Positions 18,077 to 26,934 of a stretch of DNA of 64,000 nt are shown piece by piece. The translations under genes were made by a program, and so were the position numbers. Position 1 is the stretch's first letter; every line of letters begins with the position of its first letter. The notes below the pieces were generated by a model, which saw only the letters and a list, made by a program, of their open reading frames with translations, did not search any database and had not been told where the DNA came from. Source of the stretch: Nostocales cyanobacterium HT-58-2. Its GTDB lineage: Bacteria > Cyanobacteriota > Cyanobacteriia > Cyanobacteriales > Nostocaceae. The DNA is taken from NCBI GenBank assembly GCA_002163975.1, contig CP019636.1:2765001-2829000 (forward strand), in the 5' to 3' direction.

Positions 18077-19423
18077 TTAGTGACGGGTGTAAGGACGCTC
18101 AAAGTGGGTTTTGAATCTCTGTGCAGCAACTGCCAAACCAACTGCGCCAAGAGAAGCCAAAACCGCCACAACTTGTATCCATGAACCATCAGCAAGTATT
18201 GCCAAAGCAGCAAGGGCGATCGCCACCCCTACAGAAATTTGTTTCACTCGATTTGTCACTTGATACGCGCGAGAGCAAGAATCACACAGTTGTGTATGTT
18301 GCGATAACCTATCTAGTGGCGTTGGCTTGAAAGAATGCTCATCGGTGCCCACATCTTTAGAGGTAGAGTAGCCTTGATAGTAGGGTAAAGATGACCCGAA
18401 CTTATCCAGCCACTTGTAGTACTCTACGACAAAAGTATCACTGGTTTTAAGTGGCAAAAACACTTGTTTTAAGCTTTGTCCTAACCGTTCAATTTGTGTT
18501 TTTTGTCCAATGATAAGTGGCAAATCTTCTTCTAATATTCTGTTGCGTAGCATATGATCTAGCCAACGGGGCGTCAACTTGAATTTCCAAGTCTTGAACC
18601 TACTATAATTTCTTACAAAAATTCGGCATCGACTTTTACCCATAGGTATCGAATAAAAAGCGACTCCTCCAACCACACCTTGCTGTGGAATGCCATAGCT
18701 ATAACTAACGAAGTTGGGAGCGAAAAATTCTAATTGTGACCAAGGGAGATTAGGTTTGCTCATTCCTCGTAACCTTCCTCGAACTCCCTTACTAGAATTT
18801 TCAATCACTTCCATTTGCGATGGCTTGGCATTTTCTCGCTTCCCTAAAGTGCCATCATGGCTAATTTGGACATGAGCCGGGTCCATGACATTCTCAATAA
18901 AATAAAATTGGTCGTAAGGAAGGTCACGCATAACATCTGTGGTCACAAATTCCGGCTTGTCCAACTCTTCTACGATTGGAATGTTCTCATGAACAGCGGC
19001 TTCACGATCTCCCGCCCACATCCAAACAATGCCTTGACGTTCCACAACTTCAAATGATTTCACGCAAGCATTGGTAGGAATTTTGGCATCTGTTGCTAAC
19101 TGGGGAATGTGCAGACATTCACCATCACTGCCGAATTGCCAACCGTGGTAGAAACACTCTATTTTCCCGTCAGTGATCTGTCCATCAGAAAGTTTGGCAG
19201 CACGGTGAGGACAACGATCCACCAGACAAACAAGCTTCCCATCATGGTTCCTAAATAAAACCAATGGTTCATCATACAAAGAGAAGCTGTAGGGTCGGTT
19301 TTTGGGTAAATCCTGCACAAAGCAAACAGGATACCAGCATTTCTTCCAGTCAAACTCTTGATTTTGCTCTGGTTGAAGCTCAGTTTTTTGTGCTTGTTCT
19401 TCTATCTTAGAATTCACTATCAT
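18077..19423 (-). CDS. Rieske-type oxygenase, pheophorbide a oxygenase/Tic55-like
   Basis: 448 aa. The Rieske 2Fe-2S site is Cys71-x-His73 and Cys90-x2-His93 (CPHRAAKL, CFYHGW). The mononuclear iron site is in ENVMDPAHVQISHDG, with Asp181, His184 and His189. A CxxC pair (LCDSC, near residue 376) precedes two C-terminal membrane helices, as in plant PaO, PTC52 and Tic55. Such enzymes oxidise chlorophyll-type rings or related substrates using ferredoxin; the exact substrate here is not deducible. Single gene, divergent from hisS. Confidence 0.88.
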   Translation of the reverse strand: MIVNSKIEEQAQKTELQPEQNQEFDWKKCWYPVCFVQDLPKNRPYSFSLYDEPLVLFRNHDGKLVCLVDRCPHRAAKLSDGQITDGKIECFYHGWQFGSDGECLHIPQLATDAKIPTNACVKSFEVVERQGIVWMWAGDREAAVHENIPIVEELDKPEFVTTDVMRDLPYDQFYFIENVMDPAHVQISHDGTLGKRENAKPSQMEVIENSSKGVRGRLRGMSKPNLPWSQLEFFAPNFVSYSYGIPQQGVVGGVAFYSIPMGKSRCRIFVRNYSRFKTWKFKLTPRWLDHMLRNRILEEDLPLIIGQKTQIERLGQSLKQVFLPLKTSDTFVVEYYKWLDKFGSSLPYYQGYSTSKDVGTDEHSFKPTPLDRLSQHTQLCDSCSRAYQVTNRVKQISVGVAIALAALAILADGSWIQVVAVLASLGAVGLAVAAQRFKTHFERPYTRH

Positions 19424-19856
19424 AGATTAGTCCTGATTTGACTACTTATATATACTTTGTATTATTATCTAGTTATTGACAAAAGTTAAGTTTTATAATA
19501 TGCCCCAGTTAGGATTCTTGAAAGCAACTGAAGCTAGAAGAATTTTACTTCCATATTATTTAGATGTGAGCAAAAGCAAGTTATGCGCCTAGAGGATAGG
19601 AGTGGGAAAAAAGCTTGTAACTGTGCTGTTGGATACGGAAGTTTTTCTTAGTCGTCAGTGGTTGATGAAAACTTGAAAGCTGGTAGTGAATACGCCATTG
19701 GAAGTGTGCACACTCTCGAGAATGAAATTGCATCGTGTAACCTATCTAGATTTTGTGGGTCATTGGTAAATGCTTATCGGTAGTTGATAAGATTTTGAAC
19801 TATTACCCAATTACTTTCCTCAGTCCCAGATTAACTAGAGTCAGTAAGGAAAAGGC
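19424..19856. other. Divergent promoter region Rieske gene/hisS
   Basis: 433 bp between divergent genes with no coding frame of note. The last bases before hisS contain AAGGAAAAGGC, its probable ribosome site. I see no repeat or RNA gene here. Confidence 0.3.
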
Positions 19857-21245
19857 ATGGCAAAAAGTGACAAAATAAATTTCTCGACCCCAAGTGGTTT
19901 TACAGAATTCCTTCCAAGCGAAAAGCGATTGGAATTGTATTTGCTAGATACCATCCGGAGAGTTTTTGAAAGCTATGGATTTACACCCATCGAAACTCCT
20001 GCAGTAGAACGGTTGGAGGTTCTGCAAGCCAAAGGTAATCAGGGCGACAACATTATTTATGGTATTCATCCTATCCTGCCACCAAATCGGCAAGCAGAAA
20101 AGGATAAAGCGGGTGAAACAGGTTCAGAAGCTAGAGCTTTAAAATTTGACCAAACAGTTCCCCTTGCGGCGTATATTGCTCGTCACCTGAATGATTTGAC
20201 CTTTCCCTTTGCCCGTTATCAAATGGATGTGGTTTTTCGTGGAGAAAGAGCAAAAGATGGTCGTTACCGTCAATTCCGTCAGTGCGATATTGATGTTGTT
20301 GGTCGTCGTGAACTAAGTTTACTCTACGATGCTCAGATGCCTGCTATTATCACCGAAATTTTTGACGCAGTTCATATCGGTGATTTTCTGATTCGCATGA
20401 ACAATCGCAAAATTCTCACTGGTTTTTTTAAGTCTGTCGGGGTTGAGGAAAGCAAAATCAAATCTTGTATTGGCATTATTGATACATTGGAAAAAGTTGG
20501 TGAAAGTAAAGTCATACAGGATTTAGAAAAAGAAGGTATTTTAGCAGAACCGACTCAGAAAATTATCGACTTTGTTAATATTGATGGTACGGTTGATGAG
20601 GTACTTGATAAGCTCAAGTACTTAGCTGAAACTGTGCCTGAAGCTGAGGAATTTCGTCTTGGAGTGACAGAGTTAGAAACAGTGATTTCTGGAGTTCGTA
20701 ATCTTGGAGTTCCTGAAAATCGTTTCTGTATTGACTTATCTATTGCTCGCGGTCTTGATTATTATACTGGTACAGTATACGAAACAACCTTAATAGGGCA
20801 TGAAGCCTTGGGCAGTATTTGTTCTGGCGGAAGGTATGAAGAATTAGTAGGAACATTTTTGGGTGAAAAAATGCCTGGTGTAGGCATTTCTATTGGCTTA
20901 ACTCGCTTAATTAGTCGATTACTGAAAGCGGGTATTCTGACTTCCTTCGCCGCCACTCCAGCGCAAGTGATGGTGGTGAATATGCAAGATGATTTAATGC
21001 CAATTTATTTAAATGTGTCTCAAAAATTACGTAAAGCTGGAATTAATGTCATTACGAGTTTTGAGCAGCGACCTTTGGGCAAACAATTCCAACAGGCGGA
21101 AAAACAAGGAATTCAATTTTGCGTCATTATTGGTTCAGAGGAAGCAGCAGCACAAAAATCTGCTCTCAAAGATTTGACAACACGGGAGCAAGTGGAAGTT
21201 CCACTAGAAAATTTGGCTGAGGAAATTAAAACAAGACTCACTTAA
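19857..21245 (+). CDS. hisS: Histidyl-tRNA synthetase
   Basis: Charges tRNA-His. 462 aa class II synthetase. Recognisable are GFTEFLPSEKRLE near the start, LKFDQTVPLAAYIARH, motif 2 RYRQFRQCDIDVVG, the histidine-binding motifs ARGLDYYTGTVYE and GSICSGGRYEELVG, and motif 3 GVGISIGLTRL. The C-terminal anticodon-binding domain (residues about 365-460) begins AQVMVVNMQDD. Followed directly by a strong terminator hairpin. Identification is secure. Confidence 0.97.
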   Translation: MAKSDKINFSTPSGFTEFLPSEKRLELYLLDTIRRVFESYGFTPIETPAVERLEVLQAKGNQGDNIIYGIHPILPPNRQAEKDKAGETGSEARALKFDQTVPLAAYIARHLNDLTFPFARYQMDVVFRGERAKDGRYRQFRQCDIDVVGRRELSLLYDAQMPAIITEIFDAVHIGDFLIRMNNRKILTGFFKSVGVEESKIKSCIGIIDTLEKVGESKVIQDLEKEGILAEPTQKIIDFVNIDGTVDEVLDKLKYLAETVPEAEEFRLGVTELETVISGVRNLGVPENRFCIDLSIARGLDYYTGTVYETTLIGHEALGSICSGGRYEELVGTFLGEKMPGVGISIGLTRLISRLLKAGILTSFAATPAQVMVVNMQDDLMPIYLNVSQKLRKAGINVITSFEQRPLGKQFQQAEKQGIQFCVIIGSEEAAAQKSALKDLTTREQVEVPLENLAEEIKTRLT

Positions 21246-21252
21246 TTTTTGG

Positions 21253-21273
21253 TTCCCTGGCGAAGCCAGGGAA
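21253..21273 (+). terminator. hisS terminator hairpin
   Basis: TTCCCTGGC (21253-21261) pairs perfectly with GCCAGGGAA (21265-21273) across a GAA loop, 8 bp after the hisS stop. A short T-rich tail (AAAAATTTTAATC) follows at some distance. Likely a rho-independent terminator. Confidence 0.6.
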
Positions 21274-21359
21274 TGTCAAAAATTTTAATCAGATATTATG
21301 CTGATCCCACTGTTATGACATGGTAATGTAGACCCAAATGAGTTTTACAGGGTGTCACC

Positions 21360-21755
21360 ATGGCAGAGGAGCCACAAAAGACTTTAAAAGTTGCTCATAA
21401 AGCATTTGAACACTTCCAGCATGGTTTAGCAACAGGAGAATGGAACCAGTTTTTCGATATGCTAACAGAGGACTTTAGCTTCTGGTTTCCAATGGGCAAA
21501 TTCCATGGGTTAAATGAGGGAAAAGAAAAAGCCAGAGAATTTTTCCAATATGTTTCTCAAGCTTATAAAAACGGACTATTTGTCACATTAGACCGCGTTA
21601 CCAGTAATGAGACAACAGTTGTTTTTGAGTTTCGAGATGAGGGAATGTTGTTCGGAGAACTTTACAAAAATCGAGTCGCAGTTTCCTTTGATGTGCGAGG
21701 AGACAAAATTTGCGGCTATAGAGAGTATTTTGGCAGTGATGGCAAATCAAATTGA
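21360..21755 (+). CDS. SnoaL/NTF2-like fold protein
   Basis: 131 aa with the cone-shaped NTF2-like pattern: an N-terminal helix pair (KVAHKAFEHFQHGLATGEWN), DMLTEDFSFWFPMGKFHG, then sheets VVFEFRDEGMLFGELYKNRVAVSFDV ending DKICGYREYFG (quoted in pieces: VVFEFRDEG, YKNRVAVSFDV). This fold serves as an enzyme or ligand-binding scaffold for small hydrophobic molecules. It lies 114 bp after hisS with a terminator between, so it is probably a separate unit. Function not determined. Confidence 0.7.
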   Translation: MAEEPQKTLKVAHKAFEHFQHGLATGEWNQFFDMLTEDFSFWFPMGKFHGLNEGKEKAREFFQYVSQAYKNGLFVTLDRVTSNETTVVFEFRDEGMLFGELYKNRVAVSFDVRGDKICGYREYFGSDGKSN

Positions 21756-21767
21756 AGCCGTCCTACG

Positions 21768-22232
21768 TTAGTTTTTCTCAGCATTTTTTTGATTAAGTTC
21801 TCTACTTTTAGCCTCTGCTTCCTTATAAGCTTCTAAATAATCCTTGCCACCTAACATGACATCTCCGTAATACTCGTAAGGTGGATCACCATAAATTGGT
21901 AATGGGTCATCTTCAGGATAATCTTCTTTTGATTCTTCCAGAATCGCTTTCAGTTTTTTTACGGTTAAACGTTGTGCCGTAAAGTACCAAACTTCTTGGG
22001 CATTCTTGTTCAGGTGCGGTAGTGTTGGATCGACGATACTATTTTCTAGTTCAATCCAACCGTGTTCAATAGGTTTATATGGCTTACCAGCAAAAGCTAG
22101 AAAGCCCTGTACATAGATTGCTCCCTCAGTCGCCAATGCTGCTTTGTAAGCATTATCAAACGGGGTTTTAGCCTTGCTTTTGATGCGTTGGGCGATTTCT
22201 ACAGAAAGCGCTTCATCCAATGGTTTGTTCAT
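21768..22232 (-). CDS. Conserved hypothetical protein, 154 aa
   Basis: A soluble protein with a mixed alpha/beta pattern and an acidic, Lys/Glu-rich helical tail (YLEAYKEAEAKSRELNQK). The middle contains AFAGKPYKPIEHGWIELENSIVDPT, quoted as HGWIELENSIVDPT, which has the feel of small proteins that report transcribed amounts or bind partners, but I recognise no family with confidence. It is convergent with the SnoaL-like gene and separated by 12 bp. Confidence 0.6.
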   Translation of the reverse strand: MNKPLDEALSVEIAQRIKSKAKTPFDNAYKAALATEGAIYVQGFLAFAGKPYKPIEHGWIELENSIVDPTLPHLNKNAQEVWYFTAQRLTVKKLKAILEESKEDYPEDDPLPIYGDPPYEYYGDVMLGGKDYLEAYKEAEAKSRELNQKNAEKN

Positions 22233-22476
22233 CGATAGCGATGATTAAGCAGCAACAACAACATACTAGCACTTGTCCTTGTCTTGACACCCATCTCCAC
22301 AACTGATTCAGGGTTCTTAACATCTGTTCAACTGACAGCGAGCGGATTTCTGTCGTGCAAAGATTTTTAAAATGAGTATGAGTAGCATAGAAAGTGTGGT
22401 TTTAAGATTTCTTGCCATAACCTAAACTCATCCAAAATCTCACCCAAAATCTCACATTTAAAACATTTAAATTGCT

Positions 22477-23121
22477 ATGACTCCACAAACAGTATCTGTG
22501 CCAGAAGTTTATCAAGGTCAGTTTGGAGAATTTACAATTAATCAGGGCGATCGCACTGGTGTCATCATCTACCGTACTGGGTTAACAATAGCAGCACTTA
22601 GTTTTGCCATAGGCAGCGCTTTGATTTTGCTCAACAATAATCCAGATGCACTCAAAGCCTTAACGCCTTTGTATGTCTGTTTCAGTCTTGCTCTTGGTGT
22701 CAGTTTACTCACCATCCATATATACATGGCTTTTCTGCACCGACTTTTGCAACTTTTTTGGATTATTGGCAGTATAACAGCAGTTATCTTGGCATTCTCT
22801 AGCACTGAACCTTTAGCTGTAACTATTTACACTCAACCACTCAGCTTGTTGGGAATAGGCTTTACCTTTGCAGCTTTGACAGGGATTTATTTTAAAGAAG
22901 CATTTTGCTTTAATCGCCTAGAAACCAAGATACTGACACCCATAGTGCCGTTACTGCTGCTAGGGCATATGCTTGGAATTCTACCAGTACAGGGAGAAAA
23001 GATTTTATTGGGACTGTGGGCAATTTTGTTTGTGGTGTTTGCCCTACGTAAAGTCGTGCAAGCAATTCCTCCGGATATTGGTGATAAGTCTGTGTTTGCT
23101 TATTTGAAAGCAAAACATTGA
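22477..23121 (+). CDS. DUF2301 family integral membrane protein
   Basis: 214 aa with about six predicted helices and a conserved loop FKEAFCFNRLETK, the signature I associate with cyanobacterial DUF2301. N-terminus is polar (VYQGQFGEFTINQGDRTGVIIYR; quoted part VYQGQFGEFTINQ). Function unknown. It is followed after 22 bp by the DUF218 gene and then dprA on the same strand, suggesting one transcript. Confidence 0.7.
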   Translation: MTPQTVSVPEVYQGQFGEFTINQGDRTGVIIYRTGLTIAALSFAIGSALILLNNNPDALKALTPLYVCFSLALGVSLLTIHIYMAFLHRLLQLFWIIGSITAVILAFSSTEPLAVTIYTQPLSLLGIGFTFAALTGIYFKEAFCFNRLETKILTPIVPLLLLGHMLGILPVQGEKILLGLWAILFVVFALRKVVQAIPPDIGDKSVFAYLKAKH

Positions 23122-23143
23122 TTTAGGGCGTAAAAGGAGCTTA

Positions 23144-23830
23144 ATGCCCCAAAAGAACCACAAAAACTCAAAAATGCCAAAAATCCGGCTTATCAAACGC
23201 CAAGAAATGTGGACACTGACAGTTCAGGGATGGGTGAGTGCAATCTTCAGTGGCGCTCTTTTCATGATGTTCACCGTGACTCATATACACCCATTTCTGG
23301 CTATCACTTCCCCTATTAAGGCAGATGCATTGGTTGTTGAAGGATGGTTAACAGACGAAGCACTACAACAAGCGGTTGCCGAATTTTCCACAGGTTCCTA
23401 TCGCCAAATTTTTACCACAGGCGGTCCGGTGGAAAGAGGGTATTATCTGGTTGAACACAAGAATTATGCCGAAATTGCTGCAGCCACTTTAAAAAAATTG
23501 GGTGTGCAAGAAGAAAAGTTGGTGGTTGTTCCTGCACCGCGTGCAATTAGGGATCGTACTCTCGCATCTGCTACGGCATTTCGTCAATGGCTATCAACTT
23601 CAAATGAACCGTTAGAATCAATAAATTTGTTTACAAATGATGCCCATGCTCGTAGAAGCTGGCTGATATACAAACAAATCTTGGCTCCCAAAATTAAGGT
23701 GGGTGTCATTGCTGCCAACCCCTCAGATTACAATCCCAAAAAATGGTGGGTTTCTAGTGAAGGTGTGCGGACAGTGATTTCTGAAACGATTGCTTATACT
23801 TATGCGTTATTTGTAAATTGGAGAGCTTGA
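23144..23830 (+). CDS. DUF218 (YdcF/ElyC-like) family protein
   Basis: 228 aa with an N-terminal membrane helix (VSAIFSGALFMMFTVTHIH) and a Rossmann-like domain: ADALVVEGWLTDEALQQAV, then IFTTGGPVERG, VVPAPRAIRDRTLASATAF, INLFTNDAHARRSWLIY. DUF218 proteins such as SanA and ElyC are linked to envelope integrity and lipid-carrier metabolism, but this branch (ADALVVEGWL) is a cyanobacterial form with unknown substrate. Ends 7 bp before the start of dprA. Confidence 0.75.
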   Translation: MPQKNHKNSKMPKIRLIKRQEMWTLTVQGWVSAIFSGALFMMFTVTHIHPFLAITSPIKADALVVEGWLTDEALQQAVAEFSTGSYRQIFTTGGPVERGYYLVEHKNYAEIAAATLKKLGVQEEKLVVVPAPRAIRDRTLASATAFRQWLSTSNEPLESINLFTNDAHARRSWLIYKQILAPKIKVGVIAANPSDYNPKKWWVSSEGVRTVISETIAYTYALFVNWRA

Positions 23831-23837
23831 AGAAGTT

Positions 23838-25010
23838 TTGCTTTTCCAATCTGGGAATAATAAACCCAGAAGATATGAGGATAAACTATTGGAGCAAGAA
23901 CGTGCATACTGGCTAGCTTGGTCGCAAATTTCTGGAGTTGGTCCCGTCTTACTACAACGGTTGCAGCAGCATTTTGGTACACTAGGAGCAGCGTGGGAAG
24001 CTCTGCCTGCTCAATTAGGAAAAGTCGAAGGTTTTGGTTTTCAAACGCTGCAAAAGGTCGTGCAACAACGTTCTCGTTTGCATCCTGAACAATTCCTAGA
24101 GCAACACCAAGAGCAAAACCCACATTTTTGGACACCAGCAGATGCAGACTATCCTCGATTACTCATGGAAATTCCTAGTCCACCACCCGTTGTGTACTAT
24201 CGTGGTGAAGTAGATCTGCAAGAAAATCTTGGACAAAAACAACTCGTTGCGATCGTAGGGACACGTCAACCCTCAGAGTATGGTATCCGATGGACTCGTC
24301 TTATTAGTGCAGCTTTGGTGAAAAATGGGTTTACTGTTGTTTCTGGTTTGGCAGAGGGAATTGATACTGAAAGTCACGGTGCGACTGTGAAAGCTGGAGG
24401 ACGCACCATAGCAGTTTTAGGTACTGGTGTAGATATTGTCTATCCATCCAAAAATCTAGAACTGTACAAGCAGATTTTAACTGCTGGGTTGGTTGTGAGT
24501 GAGTATCCAGCCAAAACACCACCGGATCGCACTCACTTTCCCCGTCGCAACAGAATTATTGCAGGTATGAGTCGTGCTGTGCTAGTGATGGAAGCACCGC
24601 TAAAATCGGGTGCTTTAATTACTGCAAATTACGCAAATGATTTTGGACGAGATGTCTATGTTTTGCCAGGAAGGCTAGATGATCATCCATCTCAAGGGTG
24701 TTTAAAATTACTCAGCCAAGGCGCAGTTCCCATTCTCAAGGAATTAGACGAACTCTTAAAAATGCTGGGAGCAATACCTCAACTCGATTCTGTTGAAGCG
24801 TCTCCATCACCACAGCAGTTGACTTTGCCAGATTTATCACCAGAACTTCAACGGGTTATGGATGTGATCGCTTCAGAATCTTTAGCCTTTGATTTTATTG
24901 TCCAACAAACGGGCATGAGTGCAGGTGCAGTTTCCAGCGCTTTGTTGCAGTTGGAATTGATGGGTTTGGTATCTCAATTACCTGGGATGCGGTATCAGCG
25001 TTGCTCGTAG
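23838..25010 (+). CDS. dprA: DNA-processing protein DprA (Smf)
   Basis: Binds incoming single-stranded DNA in natural transformation and loads RecA. 390 aa. N-terminal SAM-like region (WSQISGVGPVLLQRLQQHF), Rossmann core with VAIVGTRQPSEYG, VVSGLAEGIDTESHGA, IAVLGTGVDIVYP and the FPRRNRIIAGMS loop, then a winged-helix C-terminus (about 325-388). The start is a TTG at 23838; another in-frame TTG at 23889 would also preserve the domain, and no ATG is available. Sequence supports competence machinery, as in several filamentous cyanobacteria. Confidence 0.93.
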   Translation: MLFQSGNNKPRRYEDKLLEQERAYWLAWSQISGVGPVLLQRLQQHFGTLGAAWEALPAQLGKVEGFGFQTLQKVVQQRSRLHPEQFLEQHQEQNPHFWTPADADYPRLLMEIPSPPPVVYYRGEVDLQENLGQKQLVAIVGTRQPSEYGIRWTRLISAALVKNGFTVVSGLAEGIDTESHGATVKAGGRTIAVLGTGVDIVYPSKNLELYKQILTAGLVVSEYPAKTPPDRTHFPRRNRIIAGMSRAVLVMEAPLKSGALITANYANDFGRDVYVLPGRLDDHPSQGCLKLLSQGAVPILKELDELLKMLGAIPQLDSVEASPSPQQLTLPDLSPELQRVMDVIASESLAFDFIVQQTGMSAGAVSSALLQLELMGLVSQLPGMRYQRCS

Positions 25011-25312
25011 TATTTTGGGATTTTAAAACAGAGTCAATCTTGAGGTTTGGGGTGTTTAGAGTCTCGGCTTCAGATGATTTGGAACGAAAATTTCGCGTTG
25101 CATATTTGCGGGATGATATTATTTTCTCTCTCTATCAGAAAAATTTTCTTCGCGTACTTTGCGTCTTTGCGGTTCATTTTTCATCCTGACTTTATGCAAC
25201 CCCGAAAATTTTACTACTGCATCAATTTCTGGCGTTACCGTCTTTCATCTTACAGTAGCTTGTAAATACGGGACGAACAGATTATTAACCCTAAACTTTA
25301 TAACAGAATATA
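25011..25312. other. Intergenic region between dprA and the pentapeptide gene
   Basis: 302 bp between convergent genes. It contains CTTCGCGTACTTTGCGTCTT followed by TGCGGTTC (25149-25177), a widespread cyanobacterial intergenic word. No gene or RNA is recognisable. Confidence 0.35.
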
Positions 25313-26494
25313 TTACAAGTAATCTCCAATGTCCCTAGTTGTTAATGTTCTAGCTTTTCTTAGCATTAACTCCTCACTCTTCTCCAAAGCAGGAAGAATG
25401 ATTGCCTTTTTGAATCCTTTCACTAGATTCTCTACAGAATCGTAAATTAGTGTATTTAACACCCAGTCATGTTTATTTTTAAGGTCTCGAAACATTGAAA
25501 ATGGTTCCTCTCCTTCCTGAAGGATGGGAACAAAAGGAATCATGTAGCTTGGCACTGTAGCTTGAAGTTCAAGAGGACTTGACTTTGGATTTGTGATGTC
25601 TGCCACGATAAAGCGGCACATTCCACAGAGGGTCACAATTGTTTCCGTAAAGTCTCTATCCTTTGGACGGTCGAAATCAAACATCAATGGTACGAAATTG
25701 TGCTGTCGCAGTGCATCTCGTACTGCATCTAAAATTAACTTACGCTCCGGAGTAAATCGCCCTAATATCAACACTGCCCTAGAAGTGATTGTATCAATTA
25801 CATCACGAATTTTTTTGTTATCTAGAAGTAGATATACAAATTGAGCAACTTCAAGATTATCAACTGTAATACTAGGGGCATCTTTAGGTGTAATAACTAG
25901 GTCTGATTGTTTTGCTCCATCTAATTTTAAGTCCCAGGCGGATACTCCCCAAATTGAGCTGCCTGTAAGGTCTGCATTCTCAAAATTTGTGTTAACTAAA
26001 CGGGTGCCCATGAGGTTTGCCTCTCGCAAATCAGCATTACAGAAGTTAGTCCTAGTGAGATCTGCTGCACCTAGATCTGCCTGATAAAATGTTGCTCCAG
26101 TACAATCTGCTTTGGTAAGATTTGCCTGGTGAAGACCAGCGAAGTAAAGGTTGGCTTTGCAAAGATTTGCTTTACTCAAATCGGCTGCATCAAGGTAAAC
26201 CCCCTGAAGATTTGCTCCAGTTAAGTCTGCTTCAGTTAAGATTGCTCCATCAAGATAACCTGAAGAGATATCTGCTTGAGACAAGTCCACCGCTCTGAGG
26301 TTTGTTTTTCCAAGATCGGCTTTTCTTAAATCAAATCCTCTGAGATTTCTTCGCTTAAGAGGGTTTATCTGATGTGAATCCATCTCAGTTAACTGAGCAC
26401 CTCTTAAATCAGGCACTACATCCGGTTCCCTTTGTCGCCATTCATTCCAGAAGTCTTTCCCTTTGTTGAGAATTTGCAAATGTTCCTCTTTCAT
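25313..26494 (-). CDS. Pentapeptide-repeat protein fused to a TIR-like alpha/beta domain
   Basis: 393 aa. Residues about 35-205 are pentapeptide repeats (LTEADLTGANLQGVYLDAADL type), predicting a right-handed beta-helix. The C-terminal domain (about 238-370) starts RAVLILGRFTPERKLILDAV and continues FVPLMFDFDRP, CRFIVADITNPKSSPLELQ and PFVPILQEGEEP. That order of strand-helix motifs, with IVADIT before a Pro-rich loop, recurs in bacterial proteins and resembles TIR or nucleotide-processing folds. The assignment to TIR is inference. Downstream of psb28 by 25 bp on the same strand. Confidence 0.8.
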   Translation of the reverse strand: MKEEHLQILNKGKDFWNEWRQREPDVVPDLRGAQLTEMDSHQINPLKRRNLRGFDLRKADLGKTNLRAVDLSQADISSGYLDGAILTEADLTGANLQGVYLDAADLSKANLCKANLYFAGLHQANLTKADCTGATFYQADLGAADLTRTNFCNADLREANLMGTRLVNTNFENADLTGSSIWGVSAWDLKLDGAKQSDLVITPKDAPSITVDNLEVAQFVYLLLDNKKIRDVIDTITSRAVLILGRFTPERKLILDAVRDALRQHNFVPLMFDFDRPKDRDFTETIVTLCGMCRFIVADITNPKSSPLELQATVPSYMIPFVPILQEGEEPFSMFRDLKNKHDWVLNTLIYDSVENLVKGFKKAIILPALEKSEELMLRKARTLTTRDIGDYL

Positions 26495-26519
26495 TATCTG
26501 TATAGTTGCTTATAAGAAT

Positions 26520-26906
26520 CTAAACCTGTGTCTCTGGTCCCTTATCTCCATATGCCATACCATTAGCCTCAGCATAACGATTCATAAATCTCATAAATCG
26601 TTCCCAATGCTCATCCTGCTCAATATCAAATTTACACTCTACACGCTGCAATTCGTCGCCTTCATCGCCCCCAAAAATAAATTTTGTAGAAGATGGAGTC
26701 ACGCGCATTTCACCCTCTTCGTCAGTTAAAAGCATGGAATTCAAAGATTGTTTGGTGAAGCTGTTGAATTTTTCCAAAGCTTTTAATTGATTGAATGTCA
26801 TCAAGACAATGCGTTTCCCAGAACTAGGATTGCGCCGCAAGCTAACATTGCCGAGTTCTTCAAAAATGCCAGCAAAAAATTGGATTGAAGGTGTAGTAGA
26901 TGTCAT
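26520..26906 (-). CDS. psb28: Photosystem II assembly protein Psb28 (Psb28-2 type)
   Basis: 128 aa. Psb28 binds the cytoplasmic face of PSII assembly intermediates near CP47 and cytochrome b559. The family core is clear: IQFFAGIFEELGNVSLRR, MLLTDEEGEM, FIFGGDEGDELQRVECKF and EHWERFMRFMNRYAEANGM. The sequence matches the second paralogue (Psb28-2) better than the main one. It sits between a serine hydrolase gene (28 bp upstream) and the pentapeptide/TIR-like gene (25 bp downstream), all on the minus strand. Confidence 0.92.
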   Translation of the reverse strand: MTSTTPSIQFFAGIFEELGNVSLRRNPSSGKRIVLMTFNQLKALEKFNSFTKQSLNSMLLTDEEGEMRVTPSSTKFIFGGDEGDELQRVECKFDIEQDEHWERFMRFMNRYAEANGMAYGDKGPETQV

Positions 26907-26934
26907 GAAAAAGGAAAATTTGTTTCTGGTAAAT

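Noticed and set aside
25001-25265. Short plus-strand frames after dprA
   Set aside because: Composition is non-protein-like and the region contains a common intergenic repeat word.
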